DNA of 50,238 nt from Candidatus Methylomirabilis lanthanidiphila (GCA_902196205.1 CABIKM010000004.1:1-50238); one strand, 5' to 3'. Positions 8,102-17,874 are shown, counted from the first letter of the stretch. Made by a program: numbers and translations. Notes: a model not told the origin generated them from the letters alone.

Positions 8102-9238
8102 ATGAGCGGCGGCTCGCGCTGCAACGTCACGAACGCGTCGGTGGCGGACGCCGATTTCTGGGGCGGCAAACGATCGATCATCCGCCGCGTGCTGCGCGCG
8201 TTCCCCGTCCCCGATACGATCGCATTCTTCGAGCAGATCGGCGTGCGGTTGCACGAGGAAGCCGGCGGCAAGCTCTTTCCGGACTCCAATCGCGCGCGCG
8301 ACGTGCTCGACGCGCTGCTTCGCGAAGTAGACGCGAGCGGCGCGGAACTGCGCGCCGGCCGGCGCGTCCTCGACGTCATCCGCACGGGTACGGGCTTCCG
8401 CATCGCCACGTCGCACGGCGAGTTCGAAGCCGATACCGTCGTCCTCGCCACCGGCGGTCAGTCGATGCCAAAAACCGGAAGCGACGGCGCGGGCTTCGAG
8501 ATCGCGCGCCGGCTTGGACACACGCTCACGCCCCCCACGCCGGGCCTGACGCCGCTGCTCCTGTCGAAAGACGACCTGCACGGCGAGCTGTCTGGCGTCT
8601 CGCACGATGTGGAGCTTACGCTCTGGGTGGATGGCGGCGTCGCGTGCCGAATTCGGGGCGCCATGCTCTGGACGCATTTCGGCATCAGCGGCCCCGCGGC
8701 GCTCGACATGTCGCGCCAGTGGCTCCGCGCCACGCTCGACGCGCGCGCCGTGCGGCTCACGGCGAACCTCTGCCCCGGATCGGAGTTCGATGCTCTCTAC
8801 CGGCGGTGGACGACCCTCGCCGCGACGCGGCCGAAATCCACGGTCCGAAGCGCCCTGGCTACGCTCGTGCCTGCGTCGGCGGCGGCGGCGCTGTTACGGC
8901 GGCTGCACATCGACGCCATGCTCACGCTGGCGCATTTCCCTCGCGACGAGCGGCGGCGGCTCGTGCTGGCGCTCACCGCCTGGCCCCTCCCGGTCGTGGG
9001 CAGCCGCGGCTACGACTACGCCGAGGTCACGGCGGGCGGCGTGCCGCTCACCGAGATCAATGCCGCCACGATGGAATCGCGCGTCTGCCCCGGGCTGTAT
9101 CTCGCGGGCGAGATTCTCGATGTGGACGGCCGCCTCGGCGGATTCAACTTTCAGTGGGCCTGGTCGAGCGCGTACGTGGCCGCGACGGCGCTCGCGCGGC
9201 GCCCTGCAGAAGGAGTCCTGGTCTTCGCACGTCCGTGA
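8102..9238 (+). CDS. HI0933-like flavoprotein (YhiN / aminoacetone-oxidase-type), 5' end frameshifted, probable pseudogene
   Basis: The 378 residues match HI0933-like FAD-dependent oxidoreductases from just after the dinucleotide-binding fold: ILMSGGSRCNVTN at the start, VLATGGQSMPKTGSDG in the middle, and LYLAGEILDVDGRLGGFNFQWAW near the end. In an intact gene about 45 residues with the GxGxxG FAD loop precede this. They can be read at 7980-7993 as DAAIV and, in the other frame, from about 7994 as AGAAGLATAIFTRRLNP. Joining them needs one extra G near 7993 (GTCGCGCCGGC against an expected GTCGGCGCCGGC). The ATG at 8102 is thus an internal methionine. Codon use is far richer in GCG/CGC/GGC than in the neighbours, suggesting transfer. 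The exact oxidoreductase activity of the family is uncertain. Confidence 0.8.
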   Translation: MSGGSRCNVTNASVADADFWGGKRSIIRRVLRAFPVPDTIAFFEQIGVRLHEEAGGKLFPDSNRARDVLDALLREVDASGAELRAGRRVLDVIRTGTGFRIATSHGEFEADTVVLATGGQSMPKTGSDGAGFEIARRLGHTLTPPTPGLTPLLLSKDDLHGELSGVSHDVELTLWVDGGVACRIRGAMLWTHFGISGPAALDMSRQWLRATLDARAVRLTANLCPGSEFDALYRRWTTLAATRPKSTVRSALATLVPASAAAALLRRLHIDAMLTLAHFPRDERRRLVLALTAWPLPVVGSRGYDYAEVTAGGVPLTEINAATMESRVCPGLYLAGEILDVDGRLGGFNFQWAWSSAYVAATALARRPAEGVLVFARP

Positions 9239-9243
9239 CAGGC

Positions 9244-9272
9244 GAGATTGGCTCGCTGCGCTCGCAATGACG
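9244..9272. repeat. Dispersed palindromic repeat, half copy
   Basis: The sequence holds GAGATTG followed by CGCTGCGCTCGCAATGAC, one arm of the palindromic element present in full at 48878-48969 and 49900-49990. It lies just after the stop of the flavoprotein gene, at the boundary between the accessory region and leuS. Confidence 0.75.
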
Positions 9273-9375
9273 CATCCCAATCCCTATTTCCGGACCGCGC
9301 ATCGCCCTTGCGGAATCTGAGCGCCTATGATACGTTTCCAGCCGATCCAGGAACCGACCGTTTCAGGGGCAGCTA

Positions 9376-11970
9376 ATGGCGCGCGGATACGACTTTAAGG
9401 CAATCGAAGTGAAGTGGCAGCGGGCGTGGGAAGAGAGTGGCGCCTTCGCGGTCACGGAAGAGGCGGGGAGGCGTAAGTTCTATCTTCTCGAGATGTATCC
9501 CTATCCATCCGGCAGGATCCATATGGGCCACGTGCGCAACTATGCCATTGGCGACGTGCTGGCCCGGTTTCTTCGGATGCGAGGATACAACGTGCTGCAT
9601 CCAATGGGTTGGGACTCCTTCGGCCTTCCGGCAGAGAACGCTGCCATCGAGCACCGCACCCACCCGGCCAAGTGGACCAACGACAATATCGCCTATATGC
9701 GTACCCAGCTCAAACGGATGGGGTTCTCCTACGATTGGCAGCGGGAGATCGCGTGCAGCAGTCCGGACTACTATCGGTGGGGACAGTGGCTCTTCCTGAG
9801 GCTGTATGAGAAGGGGCTGGCCTATAAGAAATCCTCGACCGTCAACTGGTGTGAGGTCTGTCAGACCGTCCTGGCCAATGAGCAGGTAGAAGGAGGGCTC
9901 TGCTGGCGGGACGGCACACCTGTTGTGCAGAAGGAGCTGCCTGGCTGGTTCTTCAGGATCACGGCCTACGCTGAGGAGCTCTTGAACGGCTTGGATAGCC
10001 TCACCGGATGGCCTGAGCCGGTCAAGATGATGCAGCGTAACTGGATCGGCAAGAGCGTCGGGGCGGAGGTACGTTTCCCGCTGGTCGATCGTCAGGAGGC
10101 GCTGACCATCTTTACTACGCGGCAGGATACGCTCTTCGGCGCGACCTTTATGGTCCTGGCCCCGGAACACCCGCGCGCCCTCGCCCTCGCGCAAGGTACC
10201 CCGCAGGAGCCGTCGGTGAGCGCCTTCATCGAGCGGGTCACGCGCGAGGATCGGCTGCGGCGTACGGCCACTGACGCCGTCAAGGAGGGGGTGTTCACAG
10301 GCGCTTATGCCATGAATCCTCTCACGCACGAACGGATCCCTGTCTGGATCGGCAACTTCGTCCTTCCGGAGTACGGGACCGGCGCGATTATGGCGGTACC
10401 GAGCAACGACCAGCGCGACTTCGAGTTTGCGCAGAAGTACAGTCTACCGGTCCGGCTGGCCGTCAAGCCGGTCGATTCGGTGCTGGATGAGCGTAACTTG
10501 GAACAAGCCTATGAGGGTGAAGGTGTTCTGGTCAACTCCGGCCCATTCACCAGTATGGACAGCCGACAGGCGCGTGAAGCGATTGCGGACTTTCTTGAGC
10601 GGGAGGGGATCGGAAAACGGACAGTGAACTACCGGCTTCGCGACTGGGGGATCTCGCGACAACGCTATTGGGGCAACCCGATCCCGATTATCTATTGTGA
10701 TGGGTGCGGGACGGTTCCGGTTCCGGACCGGGATCTGCCGGTGATCCTGCCTCAGGACGTACAGATCACGATGAAGGGCGGCTCCCCGCTTCAGAAGGTC
10801 GCCGGTTTTATCGACGTGTCGTGTCCGCGATGCGGCGGGCGCGCCAGACGGGAGACCGATACCATGGACACCTTTGTCGATTCGTCCTGGTATTTTCTGC
10901 GGTTCACGAGCCCGAACGACGAGGATGGACCGGTGACCCGCGCTCGCGTGAACTACTGGATGCCGGTCGATCAGTATATCGGGGGAATCGAGCACGCCGT
11001 CCTTCACCTGCTGTACGCTCGCTTTTTCACCAAGGCCATCCGTGACCTCGGCTTGATTGCCGTCGATGAGCCGTTTCAGCGACTATTGACTCAGGGCATG
11101 GTCTGTAAAGAGACGCACCGGTGCGCGGAGCACGGCTTTCGGTTGCCTGAGGAGGTGGATAGCTCATACTGCTGCCGTACATGCGGGCATCCGGTCCAAG
11201 TCGGGCGGACCGAGAAGATGTCGAAATCGAAAAAGAACGTCGTCGATCCCGAAGATCTGCTGGCACAGTATGGGGCCGATACGGCCCGACTGTTCTGTCT
11301 GTTTGCCGCTCCGCCTGAGAGAGATCTGGAGTGGTCCGCGCAGGGCGTAGAGGGATCGTTCCGGTTTGTGTGCCGGATCGTCCGTCTCGTTGAGGATCAG
11401 GAGGCGCTGCTCAAGGAGCCGGTTGTATCGATCCCGTTTCAGCAGCTCAATGCGGGCCGCGCCTTGTGCCGAAAGGTCCACCAGACGGTCAAACGGGTCA
11501 CAGAGGACATCGAGGACGACTTTCATTTTAACACCGCCATCAGCGCCCTCATGGAGCTGGCGAACGAACTCGGTCGCTTTCAGATGCCAGGTCCGGCGGA
11601 GGACGCTGAGGAGCGGCGCTTCATCTATAGCTACGCAGTGGAGACCCTTCTGCTGCTGCTATCGCCCTTTGCGCCGCACCTGTGTGAGGAGTTGTGGGAA
11701 CGACTCGGTCGTGGCGGCAGCATTTTTCAGGCGACTTGGCCGGCCTATGACCCGGCCGTCATCACGGCAGAGGAGATTGTCGTGGTCGTTCAAATCGACG
11801 GAAAGGTCCGCAGTCGACTGTTGATTCCTGTCGAAGTTGACGACACCTCTATACGTGAAGCCGCGCTTGCGGACGAGCGGATTAAGGGGTGGCTTGAGGG
11901 GCGATCGATCCGGAAGGTAGTGATCGTACCGAAGAAACTGGTGAATATCGTCACCGGGGGAGCGCAATGA
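9376..11970 (+). CDS. leuS: Leucine-tRNA ligase
   Basis: LeuRS charges tRNA-Leu in the cytoplasm. The 864-residue protein is of normal bacterial length. It has the class I signature HMGH at residues 49-52 within YPYPSGRIHMGH and KMSKS at 614-618. Between them lie the CP1 editing domain (TTRQDTLFGATFMVLAPEHP) and a zinc-knuckle-like C-x2-C insert (YCDGCGTVPV, CPRCGG). The DSSWYFLRF and GGIEHAVLHLLYARF blocks are typical. AGGGG at 9365-9369 precedes the start. The stop overlaps lptE (ATGA), and holA follows, the same leuS-lptE-holA order seen in many Gram-negative bacteria. Confidence 0.98.
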   Translation: MARGYDFKAIEVKWQRAWEESGAFAVTEEAGRRKFYLLEMYPYPSGRIHMGHVRNYAIGDVLARFLRMRGYNVLHPMGWDSFGLPAENAAIEHRTHPAKWTNDNIAYMRTQLKRMGFSYDWQREIACSSPDYYRWGQWLFLRLYEKGLAYKKSSTVNWCEVCQTVLANEQVEGGLCWRDGTPVVQKELPGWFFRITAYAEELLNGLDSLTGWPEPVKMMQRNWIGKSVGAEVRFPLVDRQEALTIFTTRQDTLFGATFMVLAPEHPRALALAQGTPQEPSVSAFIERVTREDRLRRTATDAVKEGVFTGAYAMNPLTHERIPVWIGNFVLPEYGTGAIMAVPSNDQRDFEFAQKYSLPVRLAVKPVDSVLDERNLEQAYEGEGVLVNSGPFTSMDSRQAREAIADFLEREGIGKRTVNYRLRDWGISRQRYWGNPIPIIYCDGCGTVPVPDRDLPVILPQDVQITMKGGSPLQKVAGFIDVSCPRCGGRARRETDTMDTFVDSSWYFLRFTSPNDEDGPVTRARVNYWMPVDQYIGGIEHAVLHLLYARFFTKAIRDLGLIAVDEPFQRLLTQGMVCKETHRCAEHGFRLPEEVDSSYCCRTCGHPVQVGRTEKMSKSKKNVVDPEDLLAQYGADTARLFCLFAAPPERDLEWSAQGVEGSFRFVCRIVRLVEDQEALLKEPVVSIPFQQLNAGRALCRKVHQTVKRVTEDIEDDFHFNTAISALMELANELGRFQMPGPAEDAEERRFIYSYAVETLLLLLSPFAPHLCEELWERLGRGGSIFQATWPAYDPAVITAEEIVVVVQIDGKVRSRLLIPVEVDDTSIREAALADERIKGWLEGRSIRKVVIVPKKLVNIVTGGAQ

Positions 11971-12473
11971 AGGCGATCGCGTGTATCGTGATACTTCTGG
12001 CTTTGGCAGGATGCGGGTATCGGCCGGTAGGTTCCGGGGATGTGACCGCCCTGGAACCCGCTATTCAGACGATCAGCATCGGGATCATCAAGAATCGGAC
12101 GTTTCGGCCCGCCATTCAGCCGGCCCTCAGAGATGCGTTGATTCGGAAGCTCGCAACCAATAGCCGGATCAGGGTCGTTGAAGAAGGCGCCGACGCCGTG
12201 TTGGAAGGGGCAATTGAAGGATTCGGCGAGGAGCCGCTGGCCTTTGGTTCCGCAGATACCGCCACGCGCCTGCGAATGAGTATCTCTTTTTCCTTCAGTG
12301 TGAAAAAACGGCTGCAGGATAAGGTAGTGCTCCGGGACGGCGTCATGGGGGTAGCCTATTACTTTACCGGCACAGGCCTCGCTGAGACCAGGACGGCTGA
12401 GGACGAGGCTGCGCTTCGGGCAGTAGCGGACCTGGTGGACCAGGTAGTCAGTCGGCTGTTGGATGGAGTCTGA
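11967..12473 (+). CDS. lptE: LPS-assembly lipoprotein LptE
   Basis: LptE is the outer-membrane lipoprotein that plugs the LptD barrel and helps insert lipopolysaccharide. The 168-residue product has a short lipoprotein signal peptide ending in the lipobox LALAGC, which makes Cys16 the lipidated residue, followed by GYRPVG, the usual CGYxxxG start of LptE. The middle (ISIGIIKNRTFRPAIQPAL, then a TRLRMSISFSF strand) fits the family fold. Sequence conservation in this family is low, but the position between leuS and holA, with overlaps at both ends, is diagnostic. It also shows that the host has an outer membrane with LPS. Confidence 0.88.
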   Translation: MKAIACIVILLALAGCGYRPVGSGDVTALEPAIQTISIGIIKNRTFRPAIQPALRDALIRKLATNSRIRVVEEGADAVLEGAIEGFGEEPLAFGSADTATRLRMSISFSFSVKKRLQDKVVLRDGVMGVAYYFTGTGLAETRTAEDEAALRAVADLVDQVVSRLLDGV

Positions 12474-13480
12474 TGGGACGCTGGGTCAAAAAAAGCCACT
12501 CGGTTGCGGACCAGGTTCGCCGCGGGGAGGTCGCGTCCGTCTATTGTTTGTACGGCGAGGAAGAGTACCGGCGGGAACAGGAGCTGAACCAGCTCCTTGA
12601 CGCGTTGCTGATGGAAGGCGTGAGAGAACTGAATCTTGACCAGATTCGTCCTGGTGAGACGGGGACGGGATCGATCCTTGGGAGCGCTCGAACGCTACCG
12701 TTTCTGGCGTCGCGTCGAGTCGTCCTGGTCCGAGGCATCGAGGAGCTGTCGCGAGAGCAGCAAGAGGAGTTGCTTGCCTATCTGAACGATCCCTGTCCCA
12801 CGAGCTGCCTTGTACTGACCGCGAGGCGGCTTGACCTGAGAACCCGATTGGCAGCCGCATTGCAGAAGAAAGGAGTGCTCCTTCGCTTTGATCGCCTTGA
12901 GACAGATTCACTGAAGGAGTCGCTTACAGCGGCCGCCCGGGAGCGGGGTGTCCGGCTGCGGTCCGAAGCGGTCAGTCTGCTTATCGCCTTGGTCGGGGAC
13001 GATTTCCGCCAGTTGATCTACAACGTGGAGAAATTGGCACTCTTCGTTGGGGAACGCGAAGAGATCGGCGCGAAGGATGTCGAAGCCTTGGTTGGCGAGA
13101 CCAGAGTGCGATCGATCTTCCAACTGACCGATGCCGTGTCAAGCAAGAGCCTGGATGTGGCCCTCCGTTGTCTGACCAGTCTATTGGAGAGTGGGGAAGA
13201 GCCCCTGGCGGTTATCGGGATGCTTGGCCGCCAGATCCGCCTGCTGGTTCGCGCGAAGGCGCTTCGAGAGCAGTCAATTCCAGTCAGCAGGATGACTCAT
13301 GAATTGAATCTGCCGCCACGCGTCACCGCTGCCTTGGCGGAGCAGAGCGCATCGCGTTCCTGGCGGGAACTCTCGGGTGCCCTTCAATCCCTCTCGGAAA
13401 CCGACCTTGCCATCAAGACGGGAAGGGCGGCAGCGCCTGTGCTCTTAACGGGATTAGTCTGGGACCTCTGTCGGGCGTGA
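12473..13480 (+). CDS. holA: DNA polymerase III delta subunit
   Basis: HolA opens the beta sliding clamp as part of the clamp loader. The 335-residue protein has the family start (YCLYGEEEYRREQELNQL), the ARTLPFLASRRVVLVRG block near 65-80, a domain II with VGDDFRQLIYNVEKLALF, and a helical C-terminal domain (EEPLAVIGMLGRQIRLLVRAKAL). Length and order agree with bacterial delta subunits. It overlaps the lptE stop by one base and ends four bases before the convergent rpsT, so both genes probably rely on shared termination there. Confidence 0.92.
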   Translation: MGRWVKKSHSVADQVRRGEVASVYCLYGEEEYRREQELNQLLDALLMEGVRELNLDQIRPGETGTGSILGSARTLPFLASRRVVLVRGIEELSREQQEELLAYLNDPCPTSCLVLTARRLDLRTRLAAALQKKGVLLRFDRLETDSLKESLTAAARERGVRLRSEAVSLLIALVGDDFRQLIYNVEKLALFVGEREEIGAKDVEALVGETRVRSIFQLTDAVSSKSLDVALRCLTSLLESGEEPLAVIGMLGRQIRLLVRAKALREQSIPVSRMTHELNLPPRVTAALAEQSASRSWRELSGALQSLSETDLAIKTGRAAAPVLLTGLVWDLCRA

Positions 13481-13483
13481 GTC

Positions 13484-13756
13484 CTACGACGGCTGCGGGA
13501 TGGCGTGGAGCTGGCGAGCCAGTCGCGACTTATAGCGGGCCGCGGCGTTCTTGTGGATAAAGCCCTTGCTGGCGGCTTTGTCAATAGACGGAACGGCCTG
13601 CGCAAATGCCTTCTCGGCAGCATTCCTGTCACCTTCCTCAATCCCCGCTCGTACCTTCTTGATGACGGTTTTCAGGCTGCTCTTTGCCGCGCGGTTACGC
13701 AACCGTCGCTTCTGGCTTTGCCTCATGGCCTTCAGTGCTGACTTGATGATCGGCAT
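13484..13756 (-). CDS. rpsT: 30S ribosomal protein S20
   Basis: This 90-residue basic protein has the characteristic S20 pattern: lysine and arginine rich start (IIKSALKAMRQSQKRRLRNR), then KSSLKTVIKKV and the C-terminal GFIHKNAAARYKSRLARQL. S20 binds 16S rRNA early in 30S assembly. A GGGGAGA lies about eight bases before the ATG. It is encoded divergently from murJ and converges on holA; rpsT next to murJ and holA is a frequent arrangement. Confidence 0.97.
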   Translation of the reverse strand: MPIIKSALKAMRQSQKRRLRNRAAKSSLKTVIKKVRAGIEEGDRNAAEKAFAQAVPSIDKAASKGFIHKNAAARYKSRLARQLHAIPQPS

Positions 13757-13861
13757 CGTTGCATCTCCCCTTTACGGCGTGTCGTCTCTACGGGTTACAC
13801 GAAACTATTTATCGCAACGCTCATTAAAATGGAGTGGGGCTCAGTTGTCAAGGATTTTGTG

Positions 13862-15457
13862 ATGGAGCAGGAACATCGCGGACGGATCGCGCGGGCGGCC
13901 GGCGTCGTGAGCGGGGCGACGCTGTTAAGCCGGATTCTTGGCTTTGTTCGCGATCTGATCATCGCCAGGGCGTTCGGCGCCGGAACTGCCACCGATGCCT
14001 TCTTTGCGGCTTTTCGCCTCCCGAACATGTTGCGCGAATTGCTGGGGGAGGGGGCCCTCTCGGCGGCGTTTATCCCGGTCTTCACCGAATCGTTCAGAAC
14101 GCGCGGACGAGAGAGCGCCTGGCGATTGGCCTGGACCGTCTTAACCATGCTGATGCTGTTGCTCCTGGCGGTCTCCAGCGTCGGCATCGTGTTCGCGCCC
14201 TGGTTGATCAGACTCATCGCCCCCGGCTTCCACGCCATTCCGTCAAAACTTGATCTGGCCGTCTATCTCACCAGGATGATGTTCCCCTATATCCTGTTCA
14301 TCGGGGTGGCGGCGCTTTTCATGGCGATTCTGAATTCGCAGGGTCACTTTGCCACCCCGGCGCTGTCGCCCAGCGTGCTCAACATCGCCATGATCGCCTG
14401 CGCCTTGTATCTGACGCCCTATGTCGACCCGCCGATCGCGGCGCTGGCCATCGGTGTCCTCATCGGCGGCGTGGGGCAGCTTGTGATGCAAATTCCGGCG
14501 ATCTGGAGACGGAGCAGGGGCGTGCAATGGGGCATCGACGTCGCCGATCCTGCCGTGGGGAGGATCACACGTCTTATGACGCCGGGGATCGCGGGGCTGG
14601 CCATCACGCAGGTCAATGTCTTTATCGGGACCCTGCTCGCCTCGCTGATGGGGGAGGGCGGAATCTCGATCCTGTACTACGCATTTCGACTGATCCAGCT
14701 TCCGATCGGTCTGTTCGGTGTGGCGATCGCTACGGCGGCCTTCCCCACGATGGCCAAGCAGGCGGCCAACCGTTCCCTCGGAGAGGTGGCGGCTACGGTG
14801 GCCTACGCGATCCGCCTGGTCCTTTTCGTCACCCTGCCGTCGATGGTCGGTCTTATCGTGTTCAGAGTGCAGATCATCCAGCTACTTTTTGAGCGGGGCG
14901 CATTTGACCGAACCGTGACCCTCGCGACCGCCGAGGTTGTCCTGTTCTACGCCTTCGGTCTCGGAGCCTATGTGTCGAACCGTATTCTCGTGCCGGCATT
15001 CTACTCGCTTCAGGATACGGCCACGCCGGTCAAGATCGGTATGGTGGCCGTTGTCGTCAACATTGTCTCATCACTTCTCCTGATGCGCCCACTAGGGCTT
15101 GGGGGGCTGGCGCTGGCGACGGCCCTTTCCTCCTTCGTGAACCTGGGCCTCCTGCTGATCGCTTTGCAAAAGCGCCTGGGGCGACTCAACGGGTTACGTG
15201 TCCGCTCACTCGCGCAGATCGCCGGGCCTGCCGCCCTCATGGCTCTGATCGCCTTATCGCTTGTCCACTTCTTCGACCCGCTGACGATTGAACCGGCGCT
15301 CCGTCGGGCCGCAGTGCTGGCATTCGAGCTTGCAACCAGTCTTGTCGCATTCCTCGTAGCCGCTGCCTGCCTGGGTTCCGAGGAAATAAAGGGCCTGCTC
15401 CGATGGCTGATCAGCCGAAGGCGAACGATCGAAGGGGCGCCCTCCGGGGAAGATTAG
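13862..15457 (+). CDS. murJ: Lipid II flippase MurJ (MviN)
   Basis: MurJ moves lipid II across the inner membrane for peptidoglycan synthesis. The 531-residue protein has about 14 hydrophobic segments and the hallmark N-terminus SGATLLSRILGFVRDLIIAR with GAGTATDAFFAAFRLPNMLR. These contain the arginines and aspartate of the central cavity. LLGEGALSAAFIPVF and LLFERGAFD are further family blocks. I prefer ATG 13862, which has AAGGA at 13849-13853, over the in-frame ATG at 13829, which gives an unusual acidic-hydrophobic leader. The gene is divergent from rpsT. Confidence 0.95.
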   Translation: MEQEHRGRIARAAGVVSGATLLSRILGFVRDLIIARAFGAGTATDAFFAAFRLPNMLRELLGEGALSAAFIPVFTESFRTRGRESAWRLAWTVLTMLMLLLLAVSSVGIVFAPWLIRLIAPGFHAIPSKLDLAVYLTRMMFPYILFIGVAALFMAILNSQGHFATPALSPSVLNIAMIACALYLTPYVDPPIAALAIGVLIGGVGQLVMQIPAIWRRSRGVQWGIDVADPAVGRITRLMTPGIAGLAITQVNVFIGTLLASLMGEGGISILYYAFRLIQLPIGLFGVAIATAAFPTMAKQAANRSLGEVAATVAYAIRLVLFVTLPSMVGLIVFRVQIIQLLFERGAFDRTVTLATAEVVLFYAFGLGAYVSNRILVPAFYSLQDTATPVKIGMVAVVVNIVSSLLLMRPLGLGGLALATALSSFVNLGLLLIALQKRLGRLNGLRVRSLAQIAGPAALMALIALSLVHFFDPLTIEPALRRAAVLAFELATSLVAFLVAAACLGSEEIKGLLRWLISRRRTIEGAPSGED

Positions 15458-15459
15458 CA

Positions 15460-15488
15460 TTGACGGTGACACGGGGATGTGCTAAAAG
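15460..15488 (+). promoter_or_regulatory. Candidate sigma70 promoter for ilvB-ilvN-ilvC
   Basis: TTGACG at 15460-15465 and TAAAAG at 15483-15488 are separated by exactly 17 bases, and the pair lies 60 bases before the ilvB start. I see no T-box, leader peptide or terminator hairpin between this and ilvB, so attenuation is not indicated. Confidence 0.55.
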
Positions 15489-15547
15489 AATTACTAACTT
15501 AAAGAGTGATCGGGCCATAAAGGAGTAGGGGGTAAGGAGAGGTGAGT

Positions 15548-17290
15548 ATGAAATTGACAGGATCGGAGATATTGCTGAGGAGCCTGGTTGAAGAGGGCGT
15601 GGATACGGTCTTTGGTATTCCAGGCGGTGTGATCCTGCATACTTACGACGTAATGACCGACGCGCAATTGGCCCCGAAGATTCGGCATATCCTCTGTCGC
15701 CACGAACAGGGCGCGACACACGCCGCAGAAGGGTACTATAAGGCCAGCGGCAAGGTAGGGACGGTGATGGTCACCTCCGGGCCAGGAGCCTGCAATACCG
15801 TCACAGGCGTGACTGATGCGTTGTTGGATTCTATGGCCATTGTCGTCTTTACCGGTCAGGTGCCGACAACGGCCATGGGCTGCGACGCCTTTCAGGAGGC
15901 GGATGTCGTCGGTACGACCCGCACCTGCACCAAGCACAACTTCCTCGCTACCAGGACTGAGGATATCCCCAGAATCGTGAAGGAGGCGTATTACATCGCC
16001 CGTTCCGGTCGGCCTGGGCCGGTGCTGGTTGACCTTCCAAAGAACGTGATCATGGGTCGCGCCGAGTATCGCGGCCATCCGCAAGAACTGAATATCCGCG
16101 GGTACAAGCCGACAACGCAAGGCCATACCGGCCAGATCAAGCGGGCGGTCGAATTGATGAGAACAGCCAAGCGCCCGCTTATATACGGGGGCGGCGGGAT
16201 CATTCACGCTGAGGCGTTCGACGAGCTTCGCGAGCTGGTCTCGATGACCCAGATCCCGGTTGTACTGACATTGATGGGGTTGGGTGCGTTCGATACATCC
16301 GATCCGCGCTCGCTTGGTATGGTGGGCATGCACGGATCATACTGGTCCAATATGGCAATGATTCATTGCGATCTGATGATCGCTATCGGGTCCCGGTTTA
16401 GTGATCGGGTGACCGGAAAGCTGTCCGAATTCGGCAAACAGTGCAAGATTATTCATATCGACATCGACCCGACTTCGATTAGAAAAACAGTGCATGTGGA
16501 TGTCCCGATTGTGGGCGATGTCAAGCAGGTGCTGGGTGAGCTCAATAAAGCCGTTGGCCAGGTGGAACGACGCTGGGTCGGCGACTTTGAGGAGTGGTAC
16601 GCGCAGATCGCGGAATGGAAGGCCAAGCACCCGCTGCGATACGGTCCGATGCAGGACGCGATCAAGCCGCAGTATGCGATCGATATGGTCTTTGAGGTCA
16701 GTGAGCACATGAACCCGATCGTCGCAACCGGCGTCGGCCAGCACCAGATGTGGACGGCGCAGCGCTATCGAGGCCACAAGCCGCGCCGATGGCTGACATC
16801 AGGCGGCCTCGGGACGATGGGCTACGGATTTCCCGCGGCGATGGGCGCCCAGGCGGCTTTTCCCGACGACCTGGTGATCTGCATCGACGGCGACGGCAGC
16901 TTCCAGATGACTAATCAGGACCTGATTACTTGCGTGGAGAACAATCTGCCGGTCAAGGTGGTGATCATCAATAACGGCTATCTCGGGATGGTCCGGCAGT
17001 GGCAGGAACTGTTTTATAGCCGGCGGTATTCTCAGGTTGACCTGACGAGACAACCGGATTTTGTGAAACTCGCAGAGGCCTATGGCGCGGTCGGTCTGCG
17101 CGCTCGGCGGCCTGAGGAAGTCAAGCCGATCCTGGAGCAGGCGTTCGCCACGCCGGGACCGGTCATCGTTGACATGGTGACGGAGCGAGAGGAAAATTGC
17201 TTCCCCATGATTCCACCAGGTGGAGCAATCAAGGAAATTATCGACTACGGTGATCCGATTCCGGAGAAGCTGTTTCAGGGGCTACGATGA
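15548..17290 (+). CDS. ilvB: Acetolactate synthase large subunit
   Basis: This ThDP-dependent enzyme makes acetolactate or acetohydroxybutyrate, the first common step of valine, leucine and isoleucine synthesis. The 580-residue protein shows the FGIPGG motif, the catalytic glutamate near residue 53 (RHEQGATHAAEGY), the SGPGACNTVTG loop and the ThDP/Mg motif GDGSFQMTNQDL. ATG 15548 is chosen because AAGGAG at 15534-15539 lies eight bases upstream; the GTG at 15542 is too close to it. Its stop overlaps ilvN. Confidence 0.97.
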   Translation: MKLTGSEILLRSLVEEGVDTVFGIPGGVILHTYDVMTDAQLAPKIRHILCRHEQGATHAAEGYYKASGKVGTVMVTSGPGACNTVTGVTDALLDSMAIVVFTGQVPTTAMGCDAFQEADVVGTTRTCTKHNFLATRTEDIPRIVKEAYYIARSGRPGPVLVDLPKNVIMGRAEYRGHPQELNIRGYKPTTQGHTGQIKRAVELMRTAKRPLIYGGGGIIHAEAFDELRELVSMTQIPVVLTLMGLGAFDTSDPRSLGMVGMHGSYWSNMAMIHCDLMIAIGSRFSDRVTGKLSEFGKQCKIIHIDIDPTSIRKTVHVDVPIVGDVKQVLGELNKAVGQVERRWVGDFEEWYAQIAEWKAKHPLRYGPMQDAIKPQYAIDMVFEVSEHMNPIVATGVGQHQMWTAQRYRGHKPRRWLTSGGLGTMGYGFPAAMGAQAAFPDDLVICIDGDGSFQMTNQDLITCVENNLPVKVVIINNGYLGMVRQWQELFYSRRYSQVDLTRQPDFVKLAEAYGAVGLRARRPEEVKPILEQAFATPGPVIVDMVTEREENCFPMIPPGGAIKEIIDYGDPIPEKLFQGLR

Positions 17291-17874
17291 CAGAGCGGGT
17301 CAAGGCGATACTCAAAGAGGCGAAGGCGCGTCATATTATCACCCTGCTTGTAGAGAATCACGCGGGCGTCCTTGCGCGCGTCGCCGCGCTGATCGCAGCC
17401 AAAGGTTACAACATCGACAGCCTGACCGTCGGCGAGACGATGGATCCGTCTATCTCCAGGATGACCCTCGTTGTGAGGGGGGACGACTCGGTGGTGGAAC
17501 AGGCGGTAAAACAACTCAACAGGCTCATCGATGTGATCCGTGTCACCGACCTGACCGGTGAAGAGTTTGTCGAGCGGGAGCTTGTGCTCGTGAAGGTGAA
17601 GGCCAAGCCGGAGGCAAAGGCTGAGATCCTCCGGATTGCAGATATCTTTCGGGCCAAGGTCGTGGATGTCGCCCCCCTGTCGTATATGCTGGAGCTGACC
17701 GGCGCCGAAGACAAGTTAAATGCCTTTATTGAACTGCTCAAGCCGTACGGCATTCAGGAGTTTGCGAGGACCGGTATGACGGTCATGACCAGGGGCAGCA
17801 AGGTGTTGAGCAAGCAGGCCGAAGAGATCTTAAAAGGATCGGAGACGAAGAAGGTAGTCGGGCTCGTCGAGTGA
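17287..17874 (+). CDS. ilvN: Acetolactate synthase small (regulatory) subunit
   Basis: This 195-residue protein activates the IlvB catalytic subunit and confers feedback inhibition by valine. The N-terminal ACT domain is clear ([20 protein letters not shown], then [20 protein letters not shown]), and the C-terminal domain has [19 protein letters not shown] and [20 protein letters not shown]. The length suits the longer IlvN/IlvH type. It starts within the ilvB stop (ATGA) and is followed after 22 bases by ilvC, so all three are one operon. Confidence 0.96.
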   Translation: MTERVKAILKEAKARHIITLLVENHAGVLARVAALIAAKGYNIDSLTVGETMDPSISRMTLVVRGDDSVVEQAVKQLNRLIDVIRVTDLTGEEFVERELVLVKVKAKPEAKAEILRIADIFRAKVVDVAPLSYMLELTGAEDKLNAFIELLKPYGIQEFARTGMTVMTRGSKVLSKQAEEILKGSETKKVVGLVE

